DNA of 64,000 bases from UBA6770 sp965660875 (GCA_965660875.1 CBFIBQ010000010.1:34000-97999), one strand, 5' to 3'; positions 1-9,495 are shown, counted from the stretch's first letter. Program-made: numbers and translations. The notes: a model not told the origin generated them from the letters alone.

Positions 1-1093
1 ACTTAGTTCTGAATTTCACTGCTTTTTTATCTGCCGAAGCATACATAAAAGAAACATTAGTAACAGTACCCTGAGCACCAGATTTAAAATCTCCAGGAGT
101 TCCCTCTGATCCTTCTGCTTTACAAATACCGTTTGTTAACGTGAATTTTCCAGCAGTATGAGTTGAACCTTCTGGTCCGTCAACCTCTAACGCTTCGTCA
201 GTTCCAATTCCGTTACCGTGAATTACAGCAAACCCTGAAATCGTTCCTGAATAATTTTGATCTAAATCGATTCCATCATCGCCTTGGTAAAAAACCAATG
301 CATCAGAAATATCAACCGAACCACCGAAGCACTCGATACCATCATCAAGAGTAGCGTATATTTCAATGTTTGAAATTTTTGTTCCGTTACCTACACCACC
401 TAAGGTTAGTGCATTTAATTCGTTACCTTCACCAATAGTGATTCCTCCGTGACGGATAGATACATAAGAAAGTACACCTGAGTTGTCCGCATCGTCAGAT
501 CCACCGTACTTACCATAACCTTCTGCAGCCGGAATACCTTCAATGTTACCTTCAGTATCTCCGTTTTCAGTACTTGATTTAGCTTTACCTAAGATAACAA
601 CACCACCCCATTTTTCATTGTCTGTCTTTTTAAGGTTTGTACCTACTTTCTGACCAATTGCAATGTTATCTAAGGCTGAGGTGAAAATAATTGGCTTATC
701 AGCAGTACCTTCAGCCATTAACTTACCGCCTTGTGCAACAACTAGTGCAGAAGCAGCAGATTCTTGCCCTTCAGCGCCTTTAACTATTGTTCCTGGCTCA
801 ATAGTTAACGTTACTCCATCTTCCACAACAACTTTTCCATTTAAAGTGTAAACCTTGTCTGCTGTCCAAGTTTCATTAGAAGTTATTTTACCTGTCTTAG
901 TAACAGCTGTTACAGCTGGTACAGGTATTGAAGGGTATTCACATGAACCATCATCTTCTTTTGCCTTCTCGTCGTAGTTTGTAGCAGATGAATCCGTACA
1001 TCCTTCTTTTTTACATGAGGTAAGACCTCCAGCCATTGTCAGCGAAAGAGCTGCTACGGCTAATGTTCTAGTTGTAAATTTTACTTTTTTCAT
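1..1093 (-). CDS. Beta-helix-type surface lipoprotein, 3' end cut by window edge
   Basis: Reading the minus strand from an ATG at 1093 gives 364 codons without a stop, running off the window, so only the C-terminus is missing. The N-terminus has a basic n-region, a hydrophobic stretch and lipobox LTSC with Cys27, followed by Lys-Lys. Residues 31-51 form a GCTD...DDGSC motif, a small Cys-bounded segment common in Bacteroidota surface proteins. The rest is rich in Gly, Asp and Asn with short repeated turns (KWGGVVILGKA, GVLSYVSIRHGG, DDGIDLDQNYSG), as in the right-handed beta-helix lipoproteins of Bacteroidota that often sit next to TonB-dependent receptors and are frequently misnamed multidrug transporters. 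Probably a surface-exposed outer-membrane lipoprotein; the ligand is unknown. Family is likely, function is not established. Confidence 0.8.
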   Translation of the reverse strand, partial: MKKVKFTTRTLAVAALSLTMAGGLTSCKKEGCTDSSATNYDEKAKEDDGSCEYPSIPVPAVTAVTKTGKITSNETWTADKVYTLNGKVVVEDGVTLTIEPGTIVKGAEGQESAASALVVAQGGKLMAEGTADKPIIFTSALDNIAIGQKVGTNLKKTDNEKWGGVVILGKAKSSTENGDTEGNIEGIPAAEGYGKYGGSDDADNSGVLSYVSIRHGGITIGEGNELNALTLGGVGNGTKISNIEIYATLDDGIECFGGSVDISDALVFYQGDDGIDLDQNYSGTISGFAVIHGNGIGTDEALEVDGPEGSTHTAGKFTLTNGICKAEGSEGTPGDFKSGAQGTVTNVSFMYASADKKAVKFRTK

Positions 1094-1431
1094 TTTAATT
1101 CGTTTTAAAGAGATTTTTTGTGTTTTTATTTGAGTGCAAATGAAGTGAGGCTTTATCAGATCAGCGTTTTTAATGGATTAACCTTGAGTTATAAAAATGT
1201 TACGGACTTTAAGCTAATGTTTCCTTCTGCATATTTACCTGAGCAGTTTAAATATCTTTTAAAGGAATTAAATCACTGATTTTCACAGCAATAAAATAAT
1301 GTGAATTGAAAAAATCACCAATCGAATGAATCTGTTTATTTTGGTTGGTAAATTAATCTTTACATAAACTTGAGTTAATACTAATGGGAAAGGATAAATC
1401 AAAATTTGGGAAATCAAAAAAAAAGAACAAG
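1094..1431. other. Divergent intergenic region between lipoprotein and response regulator
   Basis: About 340 AT-rich bases separate the divergent starts. On the plus strand a TTTG at 1340 and a TAAACTTG at 1365 form a likely promoter for the response regulator. I found no consensus -7 box for the minus-strand lipoprotein and no convincing hairpin, tRNA or small ORF. Confidence 0.5.
1340..1372 (+). promoter_or_regulatory. Putative promoter of the two-component operon
   Basis: TTTG (1340-1343), 21 bases, then TAAACTTG (1365-1372), one mismatch from the Bacteroidota -7 box TAnnTTTG. Transcription would begin near 1377-1379. That leaves a normal leader for the ATG at 1432 but almost none for the ATG at 1384, which supports the downstream start. 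Confidence 0.45.
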
Positions 1432-2106
1432 ATGGAGCCAAAACATAAGATTTTGCTTGTCGACGATGAAACAGATATCCTTGACGTACTGGAGTATAAC
1501 CTGAATAAAGAGGGCTTTGAAACGCATACCGCATCTGATGGTGTAAAAGCATTAGAAATTGCAAATGAAGTGGTACCTGACCTCATTTTATTGGACGTTA
1601 TGATGCCAAATATGGATGGTATGGAAACGTGTATTGAATTAAAGAATAATCCAAAACTTAAAAACACATACATAACCTTCTTAACTGCTCGAAACGAAGA
1701 TTATTCGCAAATAGCAGGTTTTGATGCGGGCGCAGACGACTACATTGCTAAACCGGTTAAACCTCGTGTTTTGGTATCTAGAATAAAAGCTATGCTTAGA
1801 CGATCACCTGCAAATACTGTTACTCAAGAGGAAGTTGGAGGTATTTTTATCGACCGTGAGCGCTACTTAGTAAAAGTTGATGGAAAAGAATTGAACTTGC
1901 CCAAGAAGGAGTTTGAATTGCTGAGTTTGTTGACTTCTCAGGCGGGTAAAGTGTATACCCGAGAAACTATTCTTTCTTCTGTTTGGGGAGACGAGGTAGT
2001 AGTTGGAGATCGTACAATAGATGTACATATCCGTAAACTGAGAGAGAAAATTGGCGACAAGTACATTAAAACAATCAAAGGAGTGGGTTACAAGTTTGGC
2101 AAATAA
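1432..2106 (+). CDS. PhoB/OmpR-family response regulator
   Basis: DNA-binding response regulator of 224 residues. The receiver domain begins at once (KILLVDDE) with the acidic pair near residues 11-12, the phospho-acceptor Asp at about 55 in LILLDVMMP and the conserved Lys in YIAKPVKP. The C-terminal half is an OmpR/PhoB winged helix ending KTIKGVGYKFG. An ATG at 1384 would add 16 mostly Lys/Ser residues; I chose 1432 because the receiver fold then starts normally and the predicted promoter leaves room for a leader. The stop is followed directly by the ATG of the histidine kinase, so the pair is co-translated. The signal is unknown; PhoB/PhoR-like phosphate or envelope sensing is possible from family resemblance only. 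Confidence 0.88.
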   Translation: MEPKHKILLVDDETDILDVLEYNLNKEGFETHTASDGVKALEIANEVVPDLILLDVMMPNMDGMETCIELKNNPKLKNTYITFLTARNEDYSQIAGFDAGADDYIAKPVKPRVLVSRIKAMLRRSPANTVTQEEVGGIFIDRERYLVKVDGKELNLPKKEFELLSLLTSQAGKVYTRETILSSVWGDEVVVGDRTIDVHIRKLREKIGDKYIKTIKGVGYKFGK

Positions 2107-3159
2107 ATGAAAACCCTTTCTCCCCGAAAAATAGCTTTTAGAGCAAGCTTAACAACTGCAGCCGTTGCACTTGTTATCATTTTAGCATTTAGCATACTGT
2201 TTGTACCAAACGCAAATGCAATTTGGTTATGCATAGTTTTTCCTGGAATGGTATTCGCTACTTCTTATATCATTTTTTATTATCTGATGGAGCGGTTTAT
2301 TGATCAAAAAATAAAGCTGATTTACCGAAGTATTCATCAAGAAAAAATTGGAAGGCCTTTGTCCAACATGAAAATTGATATGAACAGAGATGTTTTTAGA
2401 GAGGTAAATAAAGATGTTGAAAGTTGGGCCCAAGATTACCGTAAAGAGATTTCCAGCCTGAAGGAGCAAGCGAAATTTCGAAGGGACTTTATAGGCAATT
2501 TATCGCATGAGCTCAAAACACCGATTACTATTATTCAAGGTAATATACTAACACTGCTTGAGGGAGCCGTTGACGATAAAAACATAAGAAACAAGTTTTT
2601 AGAAAAGGCTGCGGACAACGTAGAACGACTAGAAAACCTAACTCGTGACTTAGATAAAATTACCAACCTTGAAGGTGAGGGAATGGACCTATTAGATTTG
2701 TCTCGCTTTGATTTGGTGGAATTGGTGTATCAAGTTACTGAAAACCTCAGCGATAAAGCGGAAACAAAAGGTATCAGCCTGGTTGTAAAGATTCCAAAAA
2801 CCAAAGAGCTTTTTGTAAATGCCGATAAGTCTAAAATTGATCAAGTACTCACCAATCTGATTGTAAATAGCATCAATTATGGAGTAAAAAACGGTCAGAC
2901 TATTATTCAAATAACCAACCAATCGCCATTAATTGAATTGGAAATTTCGGATAATGGCGTGGGCATAGAAAGTAAAGACCTCCCTAGGCTTTTTGAACGG
3001 TTTTATCGCGTAGACAAAAGCCGGTCGAGACACGTTGGCGGAACCGGTCTAGGACTTGCCATAGTGAAGCACATATTAGATGCTCACCACCAAACCATCA
3101 GCGTATTGAGTGAAGTAGGAGAGGGATCTAGCTTTACTTTTACACTTGAAAAAGCCTAG
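2107..3159 (+). CDS. Sensor histidine kinase (PhoR-like)
   Basis: Membrane histidine kinase of 350 residues whose ATG abuts the response-regulator stop. Two hydrophobic segments (about residues 12-33 and 38-60) with almost no periplasmic loop, then a linker and a HisKA domain with H-box NLSHELKTP (His134). The HATPase domain shows N-box NLIVNSINYG, G1 box DNGVGI, F-box LFERFYRVD and G2 box GGTGLGLAIVKH, so it should be an active kinase. The missing sensor domain suggests it senses the membrane or a partner protein. It overlaps the convergent DUF389 gene by four bases at the 3' ends. Confidence 0.9.
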   Translation: MKTLSPRKIAFRASLTTAAVALVIILAFSILFVPNANAIWLCIVFPGMVFATSYIIFYYLMERFIDQKIKLIYRSIHQEKIGRPLSNMKIDMNRDVFREVNKDVESWAQDYRKEISSLKEQAKFRRDFIGNLSHELKTPITIIQGNILTLLEGAVDDKNIRNKFLEKAADNVERLENLTRDLDKITNLEGEGMDLLDLSRFDLVELVYQVTENLSDKAETKGISLVVKIPKTKELFVNADKSKIDQVLTNLIVNSINYGVKNGQTIIQITNQSPLIELEISDNGVGIESKDLPRLFERFYRVDKSRSRHVGGTGLGLAIVKHILDAHHQTISVLSEVGEGSSFTFTLEKA

Positions 3160-4646
3160 TAGGGAATAACCTTAACGGTATCCATTTTTAGCCGCACCTC
3201 CAGCCATTTACTCAATTTCTTTTGTTGATCTTCGATCACCTGCTCTTTGGTTCCGGCTTTCCAACGGGCAAAAACTGTAGGTAGTGTATCCATTCTGCCA
3301 TCAATGATTTTGTGCTCTATGCGTGCAAAGTAATTGGACTCTATCTCAGGATAATTTAGGGCTACCTCGGTATGCAACACATAATCTGGCAAGGAATCTT
3401 GATAAACCTTGCCGAGTTGTGTTTTTAACTCATCAATTTCTTTGTTACGTTCTTTCAATACCTCTTGATTCTGCGTAAACATTTCCTCGATAATTCCACT
3501 TTTTACCTCGGCTTTTAATTTGCCAGAAAGGTCGTCTTTCAAATCACCAGATATGTCTTTATCTTGCCGAATGATTAACCTGCAATTCTCCAAACCGGCC
3601 ATGGTCATTTTCGTCTCTAAATCGTTGATTTGAGTTGGAGAAAGACGTTCACCCATCAAAAAGAGTTTTATCGAACTCCCCTCTTTATCGTAGTCTACCA
3701 TTGAGTTGATAACAGATGTCGACTCTGAATCTATGTGCTCGGTTATGAATTGAGACGCGCGTTGATTAAAAATGGTTTCTTGAATCACATTCCAAAATAT
3801 GTAAGCACTTGGTGTTAGTACAATTATCACAAAAGCGTAGATATAACGTTTTACTTTTCGCTCTCGCTCGGGATTAATAAAATCAACCTTTGGAAAACCA
3901 ACATAACGCACCACGACAACAGTTGCAAGGCTAATAAAAATAGAATTGAGTAGGAATAGGTAAAAGGCTCCAAAAAAGTAGTTGAAATGACCCGTGGCTA
4001 AACCATAGCCCGCCGTACACAAGGGTGGCATAAGTGCGGTTGCAATAGCAACACCTGGAACGGCATTCGTTTTCTCTTTTCTAGAACTCGCCATAATTCC
4101 AGCAAGCCCACCAAATATGGCTACAAATGCGTCTAAAAGTGTTGGAGTAGTTCTGGATAAGAGCTCGTGACTGTCCTCCGCTATTGGCGTTAGCAAAAAG
4201 TAAATAGTAGCAGTAGCTACTGAAAAGGCTACCGTAATACCTAAATTCTTTAAAGATCTGGATAATAACTTAATATCCGTAGTGCCCACAGCCAAACCCA
4301 CGCCTACAATAGGCCCCATTAGGGGCGAAATAAGCATGGCACCAATTATTACAGCTGTTGAGTTTACATTTAAACCAATACTGGCAATGAGTATCGAAAA
4401 AATGAGGATGTAGACATTATATCCTTTGAACTCCACATCCTTTTTTATGGCTGCCACGGTATTGTCTATATCAATCCCCTCTCGGATATTCATATAGTGC
4501 CGCAAACTGATCAGTATGCTTCGATACGATGTTTTTAAGTGCTCTTTGTGCTGGTTAGGAATTACCCTGTCCACCACATTATCTACTATTTTTTCTGATT
4601 TTTTTGAATCGGTATTTTTACCATCCGGATGCTCCTCAGTCGCCAT
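3156..4646 (-). CDS. DUF389 (TIGR00341-like) integral membrane protein
   Basis: Protein of 496 residues. An N-terminal soluble stretch of about 70 residues is followed by a multi-helix core with the DUF389 hallmarks (SIGLNVNSTAVIIGAMLISPLMGPI, ATALMPPLC, GHFNYFFGAFYLFL). The C-terminal third (after about residue 290) is charged and partly coiled-coil (KERNKEIDELKTQL) and probably cytoplasmic or periplasmic. DUF389 proteins are widespread and without settled function; transport is an inference from topology. Divergent from the GSCFA gene, with its own promoter at 4671-4699. Confidence 0.82.
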   Translation of the reverse strand: MATEEHPDGKNTDSKKSEKIVDNVVDRVIPNQHKEHLKTSYRSILISLRHYMNIREGIDIDNTVAAIKKDVEFKGYNVYILIFSILIASIGLNVNSTAVIIGAMLISPLMGPIVGVGLAVGTTDIKLLSRSLKNLGITVAFSVATATIYFLLTPIAEDSHELLSRTTPTLLDAFVAIFGGLAGIMASSRKEKTNAVPGVAIATALMPPLCTAGYGLATGHFNYFFGAFYLFLLNSIFISLATVVVVRYVGFPKVDFINPERERKVKRYIYAFVIIVLTPSAYIFWNVIQETIFNQRASQFITEHIDSESTSVINSMVDYDKEGSSIKLFLMGERLSPTQINDLETKMTMAGLENCRLIIRQDKDISGDLKDDLSGKLKAEVKSGIIEEMFTQNQEVLKERNKEIDELKTQLGKVYQDSLPDYVLHTEVALNYPEIESNYFARIEHKIIDGRMDTLPTVFARWKAGTKEQVIEDQQKKLSKWLEVRLKMDTVKVIPY

Positions 4647-4670
4647 ATTAAATCGGAATTAGAATACTAT

Positions 4671-4699
4671 CAAATTTAGACCAATTTTGTTACGGCAAT
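4671..4699 (-). promoter_or_regulatory. Promoter of the DUF389 gene
   Basis: On the minus strand, ATTG (4699-4696), 17 bases, then a perfect -7 box TAAATTTG (4678-4671). The start codon follows 24 bases later, giving a leader of about 20 nt. Confidence 0.55.
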
Positions 4700-4746
4700 T
4701 ATTTTCTGAGCCTTATTATTGAATACTGCAAAAACAGAAAAATTAA

Positions 4747-5727
4747 ATGGAGTTTAGAACTGAATTAAACTGGAAAAATTCAATTCCAAAGTTGGACTTT
4801 CAAGACAACTTGCTATTGCTGGGCAGTTGTTTTTCCGAAAATATTGGGGAAAAATTTGAGCAAAACAAATTCTGCGTAAACCGAAACCCCAACGGAATAA
4901 TTTTCCATCCATTAGTTATTTCCGAAATAATATCCCGAGCACTCAGCGAAAAAGAATATACGCAAGACGACCTTCTGATTAATGATCAATACTACTTCTC
5001 TTGGTTCCATCACAGTTCATTGCATGCTGCCGACTCGCAAAGCATGTTGGATAAAATAAACGATGCACAAGCTCAATTTAGAAGCCAATTATTATCGGCT
5101 AATTTTCTGTTTTTTACTTTCGGAACTGCATTTGGATATACGTTCAATTCGACAAAACAATTGGTAGCGAATTGCCATAAAGTTCCTGCTAACAATTTCA
5201 CAAAACGGCTCTATCGTTCAGAAGAAATCCTTTCGGATTGTTCCGTTACATTCAATCAATTGTCAAAACTCAACCCTAGTTTAAAGCTCTTCATAACTGT
5301 AAGCCCGGTACGTCACATCAAAGACGGAATTATAGAAAATAGCCGTTCAAAAGCTGAATTAATTTCAGCAGCGCACCAATTAGCAGAAAGCCATTCCAAT
5401 TGGTACTACTTGCCAGCTTTCGAGTGGCTGATAGATGATTTGAGAGACTACCGATTTTACAATTCAGACTTAGTGCACCCCAATTCAATGGCCATTCAGT
5501 ACCTTTGGGAAAAAATACTACCTAACCTACTCACTGTGGAGGCTCAAAAGACTTTGCAAACGGTTCAAAAAATAAATGCTGCTGTCCAACATAGAGCATT
5601 TAGGCCAACATCACATCAGCATCAAAAGTTTATACATTCCACCATTAAACAAGTACTCGAATTGGAAGAGAGTATTCAGCAGCGGTTTAATACCGAGCTA
5701 TCGATATTAAAACAACAACTTATATGA
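4747..5727 (+). CDS. GSCFA domain protein
   Basis: Protein of 326 residues of the GSCFA family. The signature GSCFS lies at residues 26-30, after an N-terminal segment typical of the family (FRTELNWKNSIPKLDF). Further conserved blocks are FFTFGTAFGYTF, TVSPVRHIKDGIIENSRSKA and the C-terminal HPNSMAIQYLWE. Arrangement of Ser in the first block and Asp/His in a later block (LVHPN) resembles SGNH/GDSL hydrolases, so an esterase or acyl-hydrolase activity is plausible but unproven. No signal peptide: cytosolic. Its stop overlaps the next ATG (ATGA), so it is co-translated with the quinone oxidoreductase. Confidence 0.85.
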   Translation: MEFRTELNWKNSIPKLDFQDNLLLLGSCFSENIGEKFEQNKFCVNRNPNGIIFHPLVISEIISRALSEKEYTQDDLLINDQYYFSWFHHSSLHAADSQSMLDKINDAQAQFRSQLLSANFLFFTFGTAFGYTFNSTKQLVANCHKVPANNFTKRLYRSEEILSDCSVTFNQLSKLNPSLKLFITVSPVRHIKDGIIENSRSKAELISAAHQLAESHSNWYYLPAFEWLIDDLRDYRFYNSDLVHPNSMAIQYLWEKILPNLLTVEAQKTLQTVQKINAAVQHRAFRPTSHQHQKFIHSTIKQVLELEESIQQRFNTELSILKQQLI

Positions 5728-6743
5728 AAGTAATTCAACTCAAGAAGTTTGGCGCAAGCGGTTCAGAAGCTTTTGAAACTGCCATAAAAGAGGATCCAAC
5801 ACCTGGAAAAAATGAAGTATTGTTAGCAGTAGAGGCATTTGGACTAAACTATGCCGATGTAATGTCCAGAAAAGGAGTTTACAATGACTGCCCGGAGCTT
5901 CCCGCTGTACTTGGTTACGAATCGGTTGGGAAAATCATTAATAAAGGCGCAGAGGTTGACTCTGTAGAGATCGGAGATCGGGTAGTTGCTTTCACCCGGT
6001 TTGGTTCCTATGCAGAAAAAGTAGTGACCCCTGAATTAGCGGTTGCAAAAATTCCAGCAACTATGAGTAATGGAGAAGCTGTGGCTATGGCTACCCAATA
6101 TTGCACGGCATGGTACTCCGCATTTGAAGCCATTAATATCTACCCAGGCGAGCACGTTTTGGTGCATGCGGCAGCAGGCGGGGTTGGTACCGCTTTGGTT
6201 CAACTGCTCAAATGGAAAGGTGCTATCGTTTATGGAACAGCTAGTAAAGATAGCAAGCTGGAATATATGAAAACCCTTGGAGTAGATTTCCCTATCAATT
6301 ACGCAACTACTGATTTTGTTGAGGAGATAAGAAAAATTAGAAAAGGGGGTCGAGTGGATGTAATATTTGACCCTGTCGGGGGTTCCAATTTCAAAAAGTC
6401 CCTTAAAGTGCTGGATTACGGTGGTAGAATTGTTCCTTTTGGGGCAAGCTCAAGAGAAAAAAAAGGTTTTCTTTCATTGCTTAAAGTTGCCTTCGGTTTC
6501 GGGTTTTATTCACCCGCTGGAAATATAATGAAGTCTCAAATATGGGCAGGAGTGAACATGCTGCGTATTGCAGACAATAAGCCCGAACTCATGAACTTTT
6601 GCATGCATCAGGTTATAGAATTGTATAAAAAAGGCATTTGTAAACCCCATGTTGGCGGTGTTTACAAGGCAGAGGAAATTGGTAAAGCACACGATTTTTT
6701 AGAAAGCAGAAAGAGTATGGGCAAGCTGGTAGTAGAATGGTAG
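5724..6743 (+). CDS. Zinc-free medium-chain dehydrogenase, quinone oxidoreductase family
   Basis: NAD(P)H-dependent oxidoreductase of 339 residues, related to quinone oxidoreductase and VAT-1. The GroES-like N-terminal domain (ALNYADVMSRKG) lacks the catalytic zinc Cys/His set of alcohol dehydrogenases. The Rossmann domain carries the nucleotide-binding motif HAAAGGVGTALVQL near residues 148-161. The C-terminus ends in the usual AHDFLESRKSMGKLVV. Substrate is unknown. Start overlaps the GSCFA stop by four bases, so the two are one operon; nothing in the sequence explains the pairing. Confidence 0.86.
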   Translation: MKVIQLKKFGASGSEAFETAIKEDPTPGKNEVLLAVEAFGLNYADVMSRKGVYNDCPELPAVLGYESVGKIINKGAEVDSVEIGDRVVAFTRFGSYAEKVVTPELAVAKIPATMSNGEAVAMATQYCTAWYSAFEAINIYPGEHVLVHAAAGGVGTALVQLLKWKGAIVYGTASKDSKLEYMKTLGVDFPINYATTDFVEEIRKIRKGGRVDVIFDPVGGSNFKKSLKVLDYGGRIVPFGASSREKKGFLSLLKVAFGFGFYSPAGNIMKSQIWAGVNMLRIADNKPELMNFCMHQVIELYKKGICKPHVGGVYKAEEIGKAHDFLESRKSMGKLVVEW

Positions 6744-6874
6744 AACAGCACTCAACACCCCTATAATCAATTCGTTAAATACAGGGTATTCGAATTAGCG
6801 AAGTTGACTATATAACAATCAGCATCTCATACGCCCCTTAGAATTAACAAAATAAAAATTCTTATTTTGGCTCT

Positions 6875-7891
6875 ATGCATAAAAAAATTGACCCCTTCAG
6901 ATTCCACTGTTTAGGCATAGTAAATCTAAAAACTCTTGTTCTCTTGTTTACCTTGCTTCCAATTTTTGGCAACGCGCAATCAGACTTTGAGAAAATGAAA
7001 GCTGCCGAAGAAGCTTACCGCAAAAAACAAGAAAGCGCTGAAAAAACTTATGCAACAGATTATGAATCCAGGCTGGACAGCCTGCACTTAGAGTATATCA
7101 ACTATGAAATAGAACGTGAAAAAGAAGTAATAAAATTTGAGGGAAAAAACCTTGACCCTCGGTTAATTGAAAAAGTTGAGGCTCTGGAAGTTAAATTCAA
7201 TAGAGCTAATACCTTTTTTGAATTGAGTAAAAATCAAACTGTGTTAGAGCAGTTGAAGGAAACTAAAAAAGATCTGGAAAAACAGTTAACGGACTCATTA
7301 TCAAAAGAACCAAAAAAGAGCACACCTACTGAAAATTCGAGAATAGAGGGAGTGGAGAAAATGTCACGAATTGACACCATAGAGCAGTCAAACCCTAAGC
7401 CAATAAGTATAACTCAAGTGCCATTATTACCTGCCGAAGAAAAAAAGATACTAGAACAAGAGTTCGATGCCAATAGACCGATTTATATCCCAATTATGCA
7501 AGAAGATTACAGAATTTCATCGCATTTTAACCCCAATCGAATGCACCCAGTTCTTAAAAAACCTAGACCACACAAAGGAATAGACCTAGCCGCCAAAACA
7601 AAAACCCCTATTTATGTTACTGCGAATGGCATTGTAGAAATTGCACGGTTTTCTAAGTCTGCTGGTAACTGGGTTATGATAAATCATAAAAACGGATATA
7701 AAACCAAGTATTTTCATATGACATCTTTTGTTGTAAAACCTAATCAAGAAGTAAAAGCAGGTGATTTAGTTGGCTACGTCGGAACAACAGGGTACTCATC
7801 GGGGCCACATTTGCATTATGAGATAAGACGTCGAAATACTCCATTGGACCCCCATAAGTTTATGGTGATCCATTTTAGTGACACCAAATAA
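6875..7891 (+). CDS. Secreted M23 (LytM) metallopeptidase with coiled-coil N-terminus
   Basis: Peptidoglycan endopeptidase-type protein of 338 residues. A long basic n-region plus hydrophobic segment (residues about 16-34, cleavage after GNAQ) exports it. Residues 40-180 are Lys/Glu-rich and predicted helical or coiled-coil, like EnvC/NlpD-type envelope factors. The C-terminal M23 domain has the zinc ligands in HKGIDLA and GPHLHYEIR. Either an active cross-link hydrolase or an activator; the zinc motifs look intact. A near-consensus -7 box (TTATTTTG) ends five bases before the ATG. Confidence 0.85.
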   Translation: MHKKIDPFRFHCLGIVNLKTLVLLFTLLPIFGNAQSDFEKMKAAEEAYRKKQESAEKTYATDYESRLDSLHLEYINYEIEREKEVIKFEGKNLDPRLIEKVEALEVKFNRANTFFELSKNQTVLEQLKETKKDLEKQLTDSLSKEPKKSTPTENSRIEGVEKMSRIDTIEQSNPKPISITQVPLLPAEEKKILEQEFDANRPIYIPIMQEDYRISSHFNPNRMHPVLKKPRPHKGIDLAAKTKTPIYVTANGIVEIARFSKSAGNWVMINHKNGYKTKYFHMTSFVVKPNQEVKAGDLVGYVGTTGYSSGPHLHYEIRRRNTPLDPHKFMVIHFSDTK

Positions 7892-7924
7892 TCTGCATGT
7901 ACACCATACAAAAATCAGAGAAAT

Positions 7925-8629
7925 ATGCTAAACAAAATTGACCTCTCCAAAGTTCTCTTTTTAGATATTGAAACTGTACCTCAACAAGAGAGCTACGATA
8001 AATTATCGGATAGAATAAAACCACTTTGGGATACCAAGGCTGGTTTTTTGGCTCGCAATGAAGAAAGTCCAAAAGAGCTCTACAACCGGGCAGGGATATA
8101 CGCTGAATTTGGTAAGATAATTTGCATTTCGGTAGGATACATTCGCGATGATGGCATCCGTTTAAAGTCCTTTGCTGGTGATAATGAACACAAACTGTTA
8201 AGCGATTTTTCGGAACTACTCAGCCAATATTACAACAGCCCCAATCAGCTGTTGTGTGCGCACAACGGAAAGGAATTTGACTTCCCTTATATCGCGAGAC
8301 GCATGCTTATTAATGGAATAATGCTGCCAGAAATTCTAAACATTGCTGGCAAAAAACCATGGGAGGTAAGGCACTTAGACACGCTAGAACTTTGGAAATT
8401 CGGGGATTATAAAAATTACACCTCGCTGAATCTCTTGACAGCTATTTTCGATATTCCTACCCCAAAAGATGATATTGACGGCAGTATGGTTGCTTCTGTA
8501 TATTACCAAGAAAAAAACTTGGACCGCATTACATCCTATTGTGAAAAAGATGTAGTCGCGCTCATTCAACTGATGCGCAAATACAAAAACTTAGAACTGG
8601 TGCCAGAAAACAAAATTCAGCACTCTTAA
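7925..8629 (+). CDS. Predicted 3'-5' exonuclease, PolB exonuclease-like
   Basis: Protein of 234 residues resembling the stand-alone family related to the proofreading domain of B-family polymerases. Exo I is LFLDIETVP with Asp14 and Glu16; exo II is the AHNGKEFDFPYI block; exo III is YCEKDVVAL. All catalytic acidic positions of a DEDDy nuclease are present. The role is likely DNA repair or nucleic acid turnover in the cytoplasm. Starts 33 bases after the M23 gene and ends 12 bases before the convergent enoyl-CoA hydratase; no terminator is visible in that gap. Confidence 0.8.
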   Translation: MLNKIDLSKVLFLDIETVPQQESYDKLSDRIKPLWDTKAGFLARNEESPKELYNRAGIYAEFGKIICISVGYIRDDGIRLKSFAGDNEHKLLSDFSELLSQYYNSPNQLLCAHNGKEFDFPYIARRMLINGIMLPEILNIAGKKPWEVRHLDTLELWKFGDYKNYTSLNLLTAIFDIPTPKDDIDGSMVASVYYQEKNLDRITSYCEKDVVALIQLMRKYKNLELVPENKIQHS

Positions 8630-8641
8630 CCCCCAAGCTGT

Positions 8642-9424
8642 TTATTTACCTGAAAACGTGGGTTTACGCTTCTCAATAAATGCAGTAGTTCCCTCTTTAA
8701 AATCTTCGGTGCCAAACGACTTGCCGAAAGAACGAATTTCAGCATCAAAGCCATTTATACCGTCTTCAAACCCTGCGTTGATGGCTTCTATTGCAAAACC
8801 AATAGCTCGCGGTGAATTTCTAGAGATTTTTACTGCAAGTTTTTGTGCTGTACCCATCAATTCTTCTGGCGCTACGCAATGATTTACCAATCCAATTTGT
8901 TCTGCTCTGGCGCCATCAATCATTTGCGCCGAAAACACTAACTCGTTTGCTCTTCCTCGACCAATAAGCTGAGGCAATCGCTGTGTGCCGCCATATCCTG
9001 GAATTACGCCAAGCGAAACTTCAGGTAATCCCATTTTAGCGTTTGATGAGCATATTCGTATATGTGCACTCATAGCCAACTCCAATCCACCACCCAAGGC
9101 AAAGCCATTTACAGCAGCAATTACAGGTGTATTTAAGCGCTCTACTAAATTGAACAGTTTGTCCTGACCTTGCTGAGCTAATTCGGCACCTTCTTCAACA
9201 CTGAAATTTGCAAACTCCTTTATATCAGCACCAGCAACAAAAGCTTTATCCCCTGATCCAGTAACTATTATTGCGCGAATGTCGCTATTTGCTTCACCGG
9301 ACTTAAATGCGGCACTCAACTCTTCAATGGTTTGCTTATTTAAAGCATTTAATTGCTTCGGTCTGTTAATAGTAATGGTCTGGATGCTTTCTTCTTGTTC
9401 TACAAGTATATTTTGGAATTCCAT
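8642..9424 (-). CDS. Enoyl-CoA hydratase/isomerase family protein
   Basis: Crotonase-fold enzyme of 260 residues. The CoA-binding and oxyanion-hole segments are visible (KAFVAGADIKEF, VNGFALGGGLELAMSAHIRI) and the second catalytic region PEVSLGVIPGYGGTQRLPQLIG carries the Glu used by hydratases. The full family length and ending (FIEKRKPTFSGK) are present. It probably hydrates trans-2-enoyl-CoA in beta-oxidation or short-chain acyl metabolism; exact substrate unclear. Monocistronic: a TAAATTTA box (one mismatch) ends five bases before the ATG. Confidence 0.9.
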   Translation of the reverse strand: MEFQNILVEQEESIQTITINRPKQLNALNKQTIEELSAAFKSGEANSDIRAIIVTGSGDKAFVAGADIKEFANFSVEEGAELAQQGQDKLFNLVERLNTPVIAAVNGFALGGGLELAMSAHIRICSSNAKMGLPEVSLGVIPGYGGTQRLPQLIGRGRANELVFSAQMIDGARAEQIGLVNHCVAPEELMGTAQKLAVKISRNSPRAIGFAIEAINAGFEDGINGFDAEIRSFGKSFGTEDFKEGTTAFIEKRKPTFSGK

Positions 9425-9495
9425 AGGGCTAAATTTAGTTTAGCAAAATTAAAAAACAACAGGTGCTATGAAAAGTCTTTAGTGCTTTGTTCGAA

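Noticed and set aside
6765..6800. Possible hairpin AATTCG/CGAATT after the quinone oxidoreductase gene
   Set aside because: Only six pairs, a long loop and no T-run, so not a convincing terminator.
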